From Spirochaetia bacterium (lineage in GTDB: Bacteria; Spirochaetota; Spirochaetia; CADAEX01), in assembly GCA_017649605.1 (NCBI GenBank), contig JAGCGL010000018.1, positions 1 through 64,000 on the forward strand: DNA of 64,000 nucleotides. The letters run 5' to 3'. How positions within the stretch are numbered: the first letter of the stretch is position 1; the number at the start of each line of letters is the position of its first letter. Position numbers and translations under genes: made by a program. Of the stretch, positions 43,951-53,514 are shown in pieces. The notes beneath the pieces were generated by a model. The model worked only from the letters and a program-made list of their open reading frames with translations. It did not search any database and was not told the DNA's origin.

Positions 43951-45540
43951 ATGAGAAATATCGGTAAGATGCTGATTGCAATATGCATAATACTTTTTGC
44001 CCTTTCTGATGCGGCTTATGCCTGCACCGGTGTCTATGTGGGACCTGCCGCCAGTGCCGACGGGACTGCCTTTATCGCCAGATCCAGCGACAACCAGGCT
44101 GTATGGGGAAACCACATCACAATAATACCCAGGGTGGAGAACAAGCCTGGCCGCAAAATGCAGGTTGATATGAAGGGCAAGGTGTTTGCCAATATCCCGG
44201 CCACAACTTACAGGTATACGGCAACTCCTTTCTTCTCCAGTGTGATGAAAGGGGCAGGTGTGCCCAATGATGCCACAGCCTGCACCAATGAATATGGTGT
44301 AGCCATGACCATGGCCATAACTGCCTTTGCAAACAGCGCTGCCCTCAAGGCAGATCCGCTCAAGGAGACAGGGGTTACCGAGAATACTGCGGCAGACCTG
44401 GTTCTGTGCCAAAGCCGAAGTGCCAGGGAGGCGGCAAAGGTTCTGGCCTCAATAATAGACCAGTATGGCAGCAGCGAGTGCAACATCGCCCTTATAGCAG
44501 ACCAGAAAGAGGTGTGGTACATGGAGATGTACACCGGGTATCAGTATGCCGCAGTCAAGCTCCCGGAGGATAAAGTCTCTGTCTTCGGCAATGAGTTCAC
44601 ACTGGAATACCTTTCGGAGTATGAGGAGAGCTTTACCTCAAAAAACCTTGAGAATCTGCCTGAAAAACATGGTTTTGCTGTATATGGGGAAAAACAGGAG
44701 CTGAATCTGTTCCAGACCTATTCCGGGAAAGAGGTTGCTGAAGATTACTGCCATATGCGGACCTGGATAGGACATAAGGTACTGGCCCCGTCACTCTATA
44801 AAGATGATTATAAACTGGATGCCATGTACCCGCTGTGCTTCAAACCGGATAAGAAGGTGACCCTTCAGGATGTATGTGCCATAATGCGGAACCGTTATGA
44901 GGGCACTCCATATGATCCTGACCAGACAGGGCGGATTGATATGCGTGTAATCGGCACTGATACAGCAATGAGTGTCCACATCCTCCAGGTTTACCGGGAT
45001 ATGCCTGCAGATATGGCCTGTGTCACCTGGGAAAGCTCTGGACCTGCCATCTATGGTGTTTTTGTCCCGGTATCAAATGCTTCACTCTCTGTAAGCGACT
45101 CTTATGGGAAAGATCAGCCGGCATCCGAGTTTGGCCATTTCGATGCAGAGAGTTATCCTTACTATGCATTCAAGGAGCTTGCAACCCTGTGTGTGGGGCA
45201 TGATTCATACAAGGCATATGGAGCACCTGTGAAAGAGTACTGGAACAGGGCGGAGAAAAACATGTCTGCAGGTATGCAGAAAGTGCTTAAAAAAGCCTCC
45301 AAGATGAAAGACAAAAATGCAGCTGCCGATTACATCACCAAGTACTGCAACAGAATGCAAACTCAGGCTTTTATGGATGCAAAAGAGATTCTTAACAAGC
45401 TTATCTGGAGACAGGCTGCTGATTCTAACACCATGAAGCTGGGAAGAAACCCAGAGACAGGCGAATTATTGAATACACCACGGGTGCTCAAGCCTCTTGA
45501 GATAGATTCAGATGCCTCTGTGTATCGTCCAACCTATTGA
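43951..45540 (+). CDS. Exported C69-family dipeptidase (PepD-like)
   Basis: Ntn-hydrolase of 529 residues. The signal peptide ends right before the catalytic Cys (YACTGVYVGPAASADG, Cys near 25), so signal cleavage would expose the N-terminal nucleophile. FIARSSDN, NEYGVAMTMAITAF and EVWYMEMYTGYQYAAVK match the family. It probably degrades dipeptides in the periplasm for amino-acid uptake; the amino-acid importer nearby fits that use. Confidence 0.92.
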   Translation: MRNIGKMLIAICIILFALSDAAYACTGVYVGPAASADGTAFIARSSDNQAVWGNHITIIPRVENKPGRKMQVDMKGKVFANIPATTYRYTATPFFSSVMKGAGVPNDATACTNEYGVAMTMAITAFANSAALKADPLKETGVTENTAADLVLCQSRSAREAAKVLASIIDQYGSSECNIALIADQKEVWYMEMYTGYQYAAVKLPEDKVSVFGNEFTLEYLSEYEESFTSKNLENLPEKHGFAVYGEKQELNLFQTYSGKEVAEDYCHMRTWIGHKVLAPSLYKDDYKLDAMYPLCFKPDKKVTLQDVCAIMRNRYEGTPYDPDQTGRIDMRVIGTDTAMSVHILQVYRDMPADMACVTWESSGPAIYGVFVPVSNASLSVSDSYGKDQPASEFGHFDAESYPYYAFKELATLCVGHDSYKAYGAPVKEYWNRAEKNMSAGMQKVLKKASKMKDKNAAADYITKYCNRMQTQAFMDAKEILNKLIWRQAADSNTMKLGRNPETGELLNTPRVLKPLEIDSDASVYRPTY

Positions 45541-45542
45541 CA

Positions 45543-45595
45543 TTTAGTCCAAAAATATATTAAAGTTGGACTAAAGTAGATTTAATTGGACGAAA
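45543..45595. promoter_or_regulatory. Repeated operator-like sites before the Fic gene
   Basis: TTTAGTCCAA (45543-45552) and TTGGACTAAA (45566-45575) form a perfect 10-bp inverted repeat with a 13-bp gap. A third copy, TTGGACGAAA (45586-45595), lies in direct orientation right before the start codon. Arrangement suggests a binding site for a dimeric regulator. Confidence 0.65.
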
Positions 45596-45597
45596 AT

Positions 45598-46656
45598 ATG
45601 CGGAGATTTGACTATTCTAAACTTGCTGAAAAAAAGTGGAGCAACGATATCCTGACCCTTATAGCCCGTATTCATGAATACAAGGGCCGGCAGGATTTAT
45701 TTATCCGCCAGAAACCGGCAGAGCTGGACCGGCTGGTTGAGATTGCCAAGATACAAAGCACCGAGGCATCCAACAAAATAGAAGGCATAGTCACTACTGA
45801 TGTTCGGCTTAAACAACTTCTGGCTGAAAAAATAACTCCTAGAAGCCGAGATGAGAACGAGATTTTGGGTTATAGAGATGTCCTGAACACTATTCATGAA
45901 AGCTACGAATATATTCCGATCAAGTCATCCTATATACTTCAGATGCACCGGGATATGATGAGAAGGGCAGGTCTTTCCTTTGGAGGCCGTTTTAAGAATG
46001 TCCAGAATTATATCAATGAGGTAAAACCAGATGGTACAATGATGACCAGGTTTACCCCTGTTGCCCCATATGATACACCCATGGCTGTTGAGAACCTCTG
46101 CAAGGCCTATGAGTATGCTGTTTCAACTGAAAAAGTTGATGCGTTGATTCTTATACCGATTTTTATCTGTGATTTTCTCTGTATCCATCCATTTAACGAT
46201 GGAAACGGCAGGATGAGCAGACTTCTGACTTTACTTCTTCTTTATAAAAGCGGTTATATTGTCGGAAAATATATAAGTATAGAGAAGCAGATAGAGAAGA
46301 CAAAGGACTTATATTATGAAGCCCTGGAAGCATCAGATGCACATTGGCATAAGGAAAAAAATGATCCTGTTCCATTTCTCAAGTATATGCTGTCTGTTAT
46401 TTTGGCATGCTACACCGATTTTGAGGAAAGGGTAGGTATGATGTCCGATCTAGGAAAATCCAGTACTGCTTATGATATAGTTAAGAAGTATGTGGAAGAA
46501 AAGATAGGAACATTCACCAGTGCTGATGTCATGGCTCATTGCCCAAGTGTAGGCCGTTCTTCTATATTGGCTGCATTGAAAAAGCTTTTGCAGGATGAGA
46601 AAATTCTAAAACATGGTACCGGCAGAAGCAGTCGTTATGTCCGTATAGACTTATAA
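45598..46656 (+). CDS. Fic-family protein (AMP-transferase) with C-terminal winged helix
   Basis: Protein of 352 residues from ATG 45598. The active site HPFNDGNGRMSRLLTLLLL near 197 is complete for AMP transfer to a target hydroxyl. The N-terminal part carries a TEASNKIEGI stretch, close to the S/TxxxE(G/N) inhibitory helix motif, so activity is probably autoinhibited. The C-terminus (TSADVMAHCPSVGRSSILAA) looks like a winged helix-turn-helix and could bind the repeats upstream. The target protein is unknown. It overlaps the convergent purF end by 6 nt. Confidence 0.92.
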   Translation: MRRFDYSKLAEKKWSNDILTLIARIHEYKGRQDLFIRQKPAELDRLVEIAKIQSTEASNKIEGIVTTDVRLKQLLAEKITPRSRDENEILGYRDVLNTIHESYEYIPIKSSYILQMHRDMMRRAGLSFGGRFKNVQNYINEVKPDGTMMTRFTPVAPYDTPMAVENLCKAYEYAVSTEKVDALILIPIFICDFLCIHPFNDGNGRMSRLLTLLLLYKSGYIVGKYISIEKQIEKTKDLYYEALEASDAHWHKEKNDPVPFLKYMLSVILACYTDFEERVGMMSDLGKSSTAYDIVKKYVEEKIGTFTSADVMAHCPSVGRSSILAALKKLLQDEKILKHGTGRSSRYVRIDL

Positions 46657-48126
46657 CTTCTTGCCGTGGATCTCGCCCGGGACGCTCATCGGATATACGC
46701 CTGTGAAGCAGCCCTCGCAGAATCCGAAGCTGTCCGGATTGCATTCCCTGCATGCCTCAAGCATTCCCTTTGCGCTGATGAATGCCAGAGTGTCAGCTCC
46801 GATCTCCTTGCAGATCTCCTGCACATTGTGCTTGTTGGAGATAAGCTCGTTTCTGCTCGGTGTATCGATACCGAAGTAGCATGGGAACTTGACCGGAGGT
46901 GAAGCGATGCGGAAATGAACCTCTTTTGCTCCGGCACGGCGCAGAATCTGCACCAGACGGCGGCTTGTGGTACCGCGCACAATTGAGTCGTCGATTACAA
47001 CAACACGCTTTCCATCAACTACAGAGCGTACAGCGTTAAGCTTTAAGAACACCATGTTCTCCCGTTCCCTCTGGGTAGGGGCAATGAATGTACGTCCGAT
47101 ATATCTGTTCTTGATAAGTCCGCTGGCATAAGGGATTCCTGTAGCCTTTGCATAACCCTGGGCTGCGCTCAGGCCGCTGTCTGGCACACCGATGACTACA
47201 TCGGCAGGTACGCCGCTCTCCTTTGCGAGGCAGGCACCCATCCGCTCCCGTGCCACGTTTACAGGGATTCCGTCCATAATGCTGTCGGGCCGTGCGAAGT
47301 ATACATATTCGAATACGCAGGTACGCTTTGCTGTCTTCTCTCCGAAGTCGAAGGAGGTAACTCCCTCTTCGTTTATGATAACAATCTCGCCTGGGTTGAT
47401 GTCCCGGGTAAATGTGCCGTTCAATGCGTCGAATGCGCAGCTTTCGCTTGCAAGCATCCAGCCGCCGTCAACCTCTCCAAGGCACAGCGGGCGGATTCCG
47501 TTTGGATCCCGTGCACCGATAATGCACTGGTCTGTCATGATCACTAGGGAGAAGGAGCCTTTTATCATCTGGATTGTGTCTATGAGGGCCCGCTCCAGTC
47601 CTTTCTTATATGATCTTGCAATGAGCTTGAGGATGACTTCTGTGTCGCTGTTGCACTGGAAAGTACAGCCGGATTCTTCCAGCATCTCCCTGAGCTGCTC
47701 GTAGTTGATAAGCTGTCCGTTGTGGGCAACTGCAATGTTTCCAAGCTTGGTTCCCTGCATCATAGGCTGTGCATTCTCGGGAGCCTTGTTTCCGGCAGTT
47801 GCATACCGCACATGGGCGCATGCAATATGGCCAGAGAGGCTCAAAAGATTCTCCTGGTTGAACACCTCGGCAGCAGTTCCCTTATCTTTATGAAGCCGCA
47901 TCTCCTTGCCGTCGCTTATTGCGATTCCGGCGCTCTCCTGTCCACGGTGCTGCAGAGCATAGAGGGCATAGTAGGCCAGGGTAGCTGCATTGAAGTTCTT
48001 TGCTGAATAGGCCTTGTACTCTTTCTTTGCATCAGCATCAGGCTTTTTATTAAGGAAAATACCTATAACGCCGCACTCGTCGTGCAGCTTGTCATCAAGA
48101 CAGTCCATATCTTCGCAGAAATTCAT
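46651..48126 (-). CDS. purF: Amidophosphoribosyltransferase
   Basis: First committed step of purine synthesis: PRPP plus glutamine to phosphoribosylamine. It has 491 residues from ATG 48126, which overlaps the purE stop (TGATG). A 17-residue propeptide precedes the expected catalytic Cys18 in DECGVIGIF. The amidotransferase half has HVRYATAGN; the PRTase half has RVVVIDDSIVRGTTSRR. C-terminal cysteines (EACRECNPDSFGFCEGC) fit the Fe-S type enzyme of Bacillus. Confidence 0.96.
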   Translation of the reverse strand: MNFCEDMDCLDDKLHDECGVIGIFLNKKPDADAKKEYKAYSAKNFNAATLAYYALYALQHRGQESAGIAISDGKEMRLHKDKGTAAEVFNQENLLSLSGHIACAHVRYATAGNKAPENAQPMMQGTKLGNIAVAHNGQLINYEQLREMLEESGCTFQCNSDTEVILKLIARSYKKGLERALIDTIQMIKGSFSLVIMTDQCIIGARDPNGIRPLCLGEVDGGWMLASESCAFDALNGTFTRDINPGEIVIINEEGVTSFDFGEKTAKRTCVFEYVYFARPDSIMDGIPVNVARERMGACLAKESGVPADVVIGVPDSGLSAAQGYAKATGIPYASGLIKNRYIGRTFIAPTQRERENMVFLKLNAVRSVVDGKRVVVIDDSIVRGTTSRRLVQILRRAGAKEVHFRIASPPVKFPCYFGIDTPSRNELISNKHNVQEICKEIGADTLAFISAKGMLEACRECNPDSFGFCEGCFTGVYPMSVPGEIHGKKL

Positions 48127-48623
48127 CACAGTTCCACCTCCCCATTGTTCACAGCTGCGTCGGACGCAAGCTTCTTGCGGAATTCTATAAGTTTTTTTCT
48201 GATTTCAGGATTATTTATCCCCAGGATCTCCAGGGCTAAGTATGCGGCATTCTTCGCATTGTTTATCCCCACGCTGGCTACCGGAATCTGCGGTGGCATC
48301 TGCACTGTGGAAAGGAGGGCATCCATTCCTGCAAGACCGTTGCTTTTACCCGGGGTAACACACTCAAGCGGCACTCCGATCACAGGAAGCACTGTGTGGC
48401 CTGCTATAACACCCGGAAGGGCTGCAGAAAGGCCTGCTCCTGCTATGATCACCTGGCAGCCCTCAGCCTCAGCCTGGGCGACAGTCTTTATCAGAAGGTC
48501 ACCAGCCCGGTGGGCAGAGATGGCATAAGCCTTATAATCGACGCCGAACTCCTTCAGGACATCGGCAGCTTTCTTCATTGTTTCGGTATCAGATTTTGAT
48601 CCAAAGAAAATTGCGACTTTCAT
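48126..48623 (-). CDS. purE: N5-CAIR mutase, PurE class I
   Basis: Moves CO2 from N5 to C4 in carboxyaminoimidazole ribonucleotide. The 165 residues show FFGSKSDTETM, YAISAHRAGDLL, and GAGLSAALPGVIAGHTVLPVIGVPL. The SAHR motif and the ALPGVIA region are of the class I (mutase) type, unlike the class II carboxylase described from Treponema denticola. Class I needs PurK, which is not in this window. First gene of the purE-purF pair, divergent from purC. Confidence 0.93.
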   Translation of the reverse strand: MKVAIFFGSKSDTETMKKAADVLKEFGVDYKAYAISAHRAGDLLIKTVAQAEAEGCQVIIAGAGLSAALPGVIAGHTVLPVIGVPLECVTPGKSNGLAGMDALLSTVQMPPQIPVASVGINNAKNAAYLALEILGINNPEIRKKLIEFRKKLASDAAVNNGEVEL

Positions 48624-48723
48624 AGTATATTTTTATCATATTTGGGCTATGCTTGACAATCGGGAAATGGTATGGACTTGCGAAAAAGGGACTAAAATGA
48701 TACTGTTTTAGCAGGAGAAAACC

Positions 48724-49569
48724 ATGAAAAAAATTATCAGCGGAAAAGTCCGCGAAGTGTACGATCTGGAAGATGGAAGGATGGTCATTGTCACCACAGA
48801 CCGCCTCTCTGCCTTTGATGTTATTCTGCCACGCCTTATTCCCGATAAGGGTAAGGTGCTCAACGCCCTGTCCAACTTCTGGTTCGATTATACAAAAGAT
48901 ATAGTAAAAAGCCACATGATCTCATCTGACCTCAAGGATATGCCTGCCGAGTTCCAGAAGCCTGAGTACGAGGGACGCACAATCCTGGTTAAGAAGCTCA
49001 AGATGCTCCCGTACGAGGTTATTGTCCGGGGCTATATGTTCGGCAGCATGTGGGAAGCCTATAAGAAAGGAGAGCCTTTCCTGGGCCACAAGTTCGACAA
49101 GACATATCAGCAGGCCGAGAAGCTGGCTGAGCCTATAGTGACACCATCAACCAAGGCCGAGTTCGGAAACCATGATATCAATGTCACACTCCAGTATATG
49201 AAGGATGACCTTGGCGATGAGCTTGGAAGCAAGATAGAGAAGGCTGCAATCGCAGTCTACAAGCGGTGCTACGACCATGCCTACAAGAACGGTATTATCA
49301 TCGCAGACACCAAGTTCGAGTTCGGTCTGGACGAGAACGGAGAGCTGGTGCTGGCAGACGAGGTTCTTACCCCGGATTCAAGCCGGTTCTGGAATGCTGC
49401 CACCTACAAGGTCGGGACAAACCCTGCAAGCTTCGACAAGCAGTATGTTCGGGACTGGCTCAAGGCAAACAACCTGGCTGGCGACCCCAATATCAAGACT
49501 CTGCCGGATGATGTGGTGGACAAGACTGCGGCTCTTTACAAGGAATGCCAGAACAGAATCTGCAGATAA
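48724..49569 (+). CDS. purC: SAICAR synthetase
   Basis: Joins CAIR with aspartate using ATP. The 281 residues include ISGKVREVYDLEDGRMVIVT, TDRLSAFDVI, MLPYEVIVRGYMFGSMWEAY, and the C-terminal IIADTKFEFG...VLTPDSSRFW segments. AGGAG precedes the ATG. Transcribed away from purE, so one control region of about 100 bp probably serves both. Confidence 0.96.
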   Translation: MKKIISGKVREVYDLEDGRMVIVTTDRLSAFDVILPRLIPDKGKVLNALSNFWFDYTKDIVKSHMISSDLKDMPAEFQKPEYEGRTILVKKLKMLPYEVIVRGYMFGSMWEAYKKGEPFLGHKFDKTYQQAEKLAEPIVTPSTKAEFGNHDINVTLQYMKDDLGDELGSKIEKAAIAVYKRCYDHAYKNGIIIADTKFEFGLDENGELVLADEVLTPDSSRFWNAATYKVGTNPASFDKQYVRDWLKANNLAGDPNIKTLPDDVVDKTAALYKECQNRICR

Positions 49570-50333
49570 AAGCTGTCTTCTTTGATGTAGACGGAACACT
49601 TCTTTCTCATACTACAAAATCGGTGCCCAAGAGCACCCGGGATGCTATTTTTGCCCTGCAGCATAGGAAGATAAAGGCTATAGTGTGCACCGGACGCGAC
49701 ATAGGGGCATATGCGAAGCTCCCTATGGGCGACATCCACTTCGATGGATACCTGACCCTGAACGGCAACCTGCTCATGGATTCCCGCCGCAAGATTTACG
49801 CAGGAATTCCAATAGATAAGGGAGATATGGAGGTGCTGGCCCAGACTTTCAGAGCCAAGAAGATTCCCTTTGCCCTTATTGCCAGAGACCGGGTCTATAT
49901 AAATTATGTGGACGAGACTGTGATCAAGACCCAGGACAGCCAGATGTCAGCGATTCCTAAGGTGGGAAAATACAACGGAGAGAAGATTTACCAGATTTTG
50001 GCCTTTGTTCCGGAGCATGAGCAGCATATTCTCAGCTCTATCCTGGATGACTGCAAGATCAACAGCTGGAACGACACCGGCATCGACATCATACCTGCCA
50101 ACGGCGGCAAGGATGTGGGAATCAGAAAATACATGGAACTTCACAAACTGGACAGCTCCCAGATAATGGCATTCGGCGATTCAGAGAACGATATTGAAAT
50201 GCTCAAGCTGGCTGGAATAGGGGTGGCCATGGGCAATGCCACCGATGATGTCAAAGCTGTAGCCGACTATGTCACCGCCTCGGTGGACGAGGACGGTATC
50301 AAAAAAGCCCTGATGCACTTTGGGCTGATATGA
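49545..50333 (+). CDS. HAD-superfamily Cof-type phosphatase
   Basis: Cytoplasmic phosphatase of about 262 residues. Motif I is FFDVDGTLLS near 12, motif II IVCTGRD, and motif IV FGDSENDIEMLKLAG, with a C2 cap between, all typical of Cof/YbjI-type sugar- or nucleotide-phosphate phosphatases. It overlaps purC by 25 nt if the ATG at 49545 is used; no Shine-Dalgarno stands well before it, so the exact start is unsure. Coupling to purC hints at a nucleotide-related role, not more. Confidence 0.88.
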   Translation: MPEQNLQIKAVFFDVDGTLLSHTTKSVPKSTRDAIFALQHRKIKAIVCTGRDIGAYAKLPMGDIHFDGYLTLNGNLLMDSRRKIYAGIPIDKGDMEVLAQTFRAKKIPFALIARDRVYINYVDETVIKTQDSQMSAIPKVGKYNGEKIYQILAFVPEHEQHILSSILDDCKINSWNDTGIDIIPANGGKDVGIRKYMELHKLDSSQIMAFGDSENDIEMLKLAGIGVAMGNATDDVKAVADYVTASVDEDGIKKALMHFGLI

Positions 50334-50486
50334 TAGAGCCAATTAAATTTGGAGTGATATTAAAAAAACTTGTTTTTTTTTAATTTTCATATTAAATTAT
50401 TTAAAAATATTTATTACGTTTCAAAACATTGAAAAAAAATAATTCTGTTTCTTGTTTGAATATAATTACCAGTGAGGTTATTAGGA
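50334..50486. other. AT-rich left edge of the acquired island
   Basis: Base composition changes abruptly after the HAD gene to long A and T runs. It contains AAAAAAACTTGTTTTTTTT-like inverted runs near 50364-50382 that may act as a terminator, and TATAAT at 50461-50466, a likely -10 for the methyltransferase. No integrase, tRNA or clear direct repeats are seen here. Confidence 0.55.
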
Positions 50487-51647
50487 ATGACTGATTATCG
50501 TGACGAAACTCTTGATGTGTCTTCTTTTGCAATTGATGACTGTGAACAATTACTTAAATCTTTTAATATTCATTTTCCATCAACCGATGCTTATATGGAT
50601 TTAGTTGATGGCATACTTCATATTTATTTGTGTCAATTAGATATATCAAAATTCGAAGAATTCCTGGCGTTACTAGAAATTGATAAAGCATTAAAAGACG
50701 CCGTTTTTAATGTTATAAATAACATCGGTAGTTATGGATTAAGAGGAAGTAAACGCCATTTTTCTGGATATAATGCTGAACGAAAAGTTTCAAATAGGAA
50801 AGTCAAAGAACAGAATCGAGGAAAGCATTATTATGCAAATGATAATTCTTTCTCAAAGGATAATAATTCTCTGCCATTTGAATTTGAGAATAAAATAGTG
50901 TGTGCAGACAGTCTTGAAGTACTTAAAAAACTGCCGGATAACTGTGTTGACATTATTTTTACTTCACCACCTTATAACTTTGGCTTGGAATATGATACCC
51001 ACAATGATACAGCAAGTTGGAATTCTTATTATGATATGCTCTTTAATATTTTTAATGAATGTATTCGAGTTCTTAAATATGGCGGTCGTTTTATAGTAAA
51101 TGTTCAACCTCTTTATTCTGATTATATTCCATCTCATCATATAATTAGTAATTTCTTTATTGAAAATAAAATGATTTGGAAAGGGGAAATACTCTGGGAG
51201 AAAAATAATTATAATTGTAAGATGTGTTCTTATGGGAGTTGGAAAAGCCCAGCTAGTCCTTATTTAAAATACACTTGGGAATTTATCGAGATATATTGCA
51301 AAGGTAATCTGAAAAAAGCAGGCAAAACAGTAGACGCTGACATAACAGCTGAAGAGTTTAAATCTTGGGTTGTAGCTAAATGGAGTATCGCTCCTGAACG
51401 TCATATGAAAGAATTTGGGCATCCTGCTATGTTCCCGGAAGGTCTTGTAGAAAGGGTTCTTAAGCTTTTTAGTTTTAAAAACGATCTTGTTCTTGATCCT
51501 TTTAATGGAGCTGGTACTACAACAGTTGTTGCAAAAAAAACAGGGCGTAGATATCTCGGTATTGATATTTCAAAAGAATATTGTGATACAGCAGAAAAGA
51601 GAATTAAGGAGTTTGATAATTGTCAACAAATGACATTAGGCTTTTAA
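50487..51647 (+). CDS. DNA methyltransferase of a restriction-modification system (beta class)
   Basis: Modifies DNA to protect it from the partner nuclease. The protein has 386 residues from ATG 50487. Catalytic motif IV IIFTSPPYNFG near 156 comes before the SAM-binding motif I LDPFNGAGTTTV near 335, the beta-class order. SPPY is usual for N4-cytosine enzymes but also occurs in N6-adenine ones. The first 110 residues match nothing I recognise. Codon use is very AT-rich. Recognition sequence unknown. Confidence 0.92.
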   Translation: MTDYRDETLDVSSFAIDDCEQLLKSFNIHFPSTDAYMDLVDGILHIYLCQLDISKFEEFLALLEIDKALKDAVFNVINNIGSYGLRGSKRHFSGYNAERKVSNRKVKEQNRGKHYYANDNSFSKDNNSLPFEFENKIVCADSLEVLKKLPDNCVDIIFTSPPYNFGLEYDTHNDTASWNSYYDMLFNIFNECIRVLKYGGRFIVNVQPLYSDYIPSHHIISNFFIENKMIWKGEILWEKNNYNCKMCSYGSWKSPASPYLKYTWEFIEIYCKGNLKKAGKTVDADITAEEFKSWVVAKWSIAPERHMKEFGHPAMFPEGLVERVLKLFSFKNDLVLDPFNGAGTTTVVAKKTGRRYLGIDISKEYCDTAEKRIKEFDNCQQMTLGF

Positions 51648-51710
51648 TGAAGTTAATTGATGTATAATAAAAATATTAGGCTTCGTTCTATATTTTTTAT
51701 CGTTTAGTCC

Positions 51711-52424
51711 TTAATGTGAATATTTTTTTAAATCATTCACAAACAAATTAACAGCCTTCTGTAATTCACTTATCTTTAATTCTTTAAAAAATTCTGCTTT
51801 ATGAATCGGTTTGTCAACTTTTCGCTCGCCTTTGAGGAGAGTAATTATTTTTAGTTCTACATCAACATGTGAAAGAAGAGCATGTGTAGCAGGACTTCCA
51901 AATGCAATATCGTTTAACTCGCTGTAATCACCACCTAGTTGACTCTCAAGTTGAACAAGGTAATAAGTATCTGTGCCAACAGCTTCACGCATTAATACCG
52001 CATCAAAAAGAATCCGTTTTAACATTGCATTTTCTGAATAAGCTTTACATTCAATTGGTAAAACTAGTTTCCCGTCAATAAAAACTTGTACGTCCGTACC
52101 AAATTTATACACTAATTTTGCTTGGTTTTCTTTGATATAATTTTTTATGCGAGGATCTAATATCCGTTCTATATATTGGGGTTTTATACCAATAGGCATT
52201 TTCTTTTTATTAATATCCATCCTTGCGGGGCTTTGATGAAGAATATCTTCCCATGCAATTTTTACAAGATGCGTTGTTATACTTTCAACAAGTTCGCCCT
52301 TTCCTGCTCGGATTATACCACCATAAGCACGATCTTGACTCATTGCGGCTTCATCATCTATTCCTTTGACTAATTTGTTATATGCGGCAATTAATGTGTT
52401 AAGTTTTGTTTCTACTAAAGTCAT
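51711..52424 (-). CDS. Putative type II restriction endonuclease, PD-(D/E)XK fold
   Basis: Protein of 237 residues. The likely nuclease core is FGTDVQVFIDGKLVLPIECKAYSENA split as D (in GTDVQV) and ExK (in IECKAY), spaced as in PD-(D/E)XK enzymes. The remainder is mixed alpha/beta without further motifs. It lies convergent to the methyltransferase and 9 nt after a second ExK protein, so both probably belong to one restriction operon. REBASE comparison would identify the cut site. Confidence 0.75.
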   Translation of the reverse strand: MTLVETKLNTLIAAYNKLVKGIDDEAAMSQDRAYGGIIRAGKGELVESITTHLVKIAWEDILHQSPARMDINKKKMPIGIKPQYIERILDPRIKNYIKENQAKLVYKFGTDVQVFIDGKLVLPIECKAYSENAMLKRILFDAVLMREAVGTDTYYLVQLESQLGGDYSELNDIAFGSPATHALLSHVDVELKIITLLKGERKVDKPIHKAEFFKELKISELQKAVNLFVNDLKKYSH

Positions 52425-52433
52425 TTTTAGTTT

Positions 52434-53213
52434 TCACCTTTTTAATAATCTTCCTATTTTTCCAACAGGATTTTCTATCGATACTAAATGAACTGAATTC
52501 ATGATTTCTTTCCAATAATCAATTAGTACTTCGGCATGCATCGGATCGTTTGCATTTTCTCGTAAGACAAACATTTCTGTTAATGCAGAATCATTTCTTG
52601 CTGCAATAATGTGTGAATCTGCCAAAGCCCTATAACCCATTAAAACATATGTTTTTGCATTTGGTGTTGCATTTTTTATTGCTCTGCTTGAAGATTTAAC
52701 TTCGCCAAACATTGTGGCATCTAAAAATGTTTTTACTTCAACAGCAACCACGGGGAGGACAATAGAAATAAGAGGTTGTGACGCAATAGTTAAATTAATT
52801 TCTTTTCCTATACAAAAGTCGACATCTTTTGTGATAATATCTACTGATCCATTGCTATTTATTTTAAGCCCTGAAAATATCCTTTTGTTGAACACTCCCA
52901 ATGTTCCATCTTTTAACTCATTTAAATCTTTAAAAAGATAACTGCTCATTTCTTCTAAAAAGGTTGACTCAAATTTAGACTGGGAAGTAATTCTATTGAC
53001 AGTTGAAAACTCTTTTAAGCGTTCATAATAATCATTGAATATCTGTGTTACTTGATTAATATTATTGATTTCAGAATCCGTAATCCTAATTGTCATCAAC
53101 TGTTGATGAATAGGTAAATAAACATTGTTATAAAAATTATTGATATTTCTTCCTATCCCCTTATAGTTGCTTCTGATTTTATTTTGTAAATTATTCATAT
53201 GTACAAAAAGCAT
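52434..53213 (-). CDS. Putative restriction endonuclease subunit, Bpu10I-like
   Basis: Protein of about 259 residues if it starts at ATG 53213; an upstream ATG at 53309 would overlap the controller gene by 50 nt. The probable nuclease core is DVDFCIGKE followed by VVAVEVKTFLDATM, a D...ExK pattern. The EVKTFLDATMF context recalls Bpu10I-family enzymes, which work as heterodimers; this is from memory of the family and is not verified. The N-terminal half is helical. Encoded between the XRE controller and the other nuclease. Confidence 0.65.
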   Translation of the reverse strand: MLFVHMNNLQNKIRSNYKGIGRNINNFYNNVYLPIHQQLMTIRITDSEINNINQVTQIFNDYYERLKEFSTVNRITSQSKFESTFLEEMSSYLFKDLNELKDGTLGVFNKRIFSGLKINSNGSVDIITKDVDFCIGKEINLTIASQPLISIVLPVVAVEVKTFLDATMFGEVKSSSRAIKNATPNAKTYVLMGYRALADSHIIAARNDSALTEMFVLRENANDPMHAEVLIDYWKEIMNSVHLVSIENPVGKIGRLLKR

Positions 53214-53259
53214 AATATCTTTCTTCTCTTTACTTTTTTGCTTTACTATATTTCTGATA

Positions 53260-53466
53260 TTAAAGTCCTTTAAACAGTTCACTGATTGAAAGTCCAAAGC
53301 CATCAGCAATTTTTTTTATATTTATGATCGAAATATTTCGCTTGCCTGCTTCAACAGAGGCAAAGTATGTTCTATCCATTCCAATTTTTAATGCGAATTT
53401 TTCTTGGCTTAATCCTGCTTTTTGGCGAAGTACTCTAATTTTATTGCCCAAATCGGTTGTTATCAT
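53260..53466 (-). CDS. XRE-family controller (C protein) of the restriction system
   Basis: Small DNA-binding protein of 68 residues: a full helix-turn-helix IRVLRQKAGLSQEKFALKIG, MDRTYFASVEAGKRNIS. Size and position at the head of the nuclease operon match the C proteins that delay endonuclease synthesis until methylation is complete. A perfect inverted repeat just upstream is a plausible self-binding site. Confidence 0.88.
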   Translation of the reverse strand: MITTDLGNKIRVLRQKAGLSQEKFALKIGMDRTYFASVEAGKRNISIINIKKIADGFGLSISELFKGL

Positions 53467-53499
53467 TTATAAATTTCTCACCTATAAACATATTATTAG

Positions 53500-53514
53500 T
53501 TATGAGTATCATAA
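53500..53514. promoter_or_regulatory. Probable C-protein binding site
   Basis: Perfect inverted repeat TTATGA-N3-TCATAA, 34 bp upstream of the controller gene start. Position and symmetry fit an autoregulatory operator. Confidence 0.5.
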
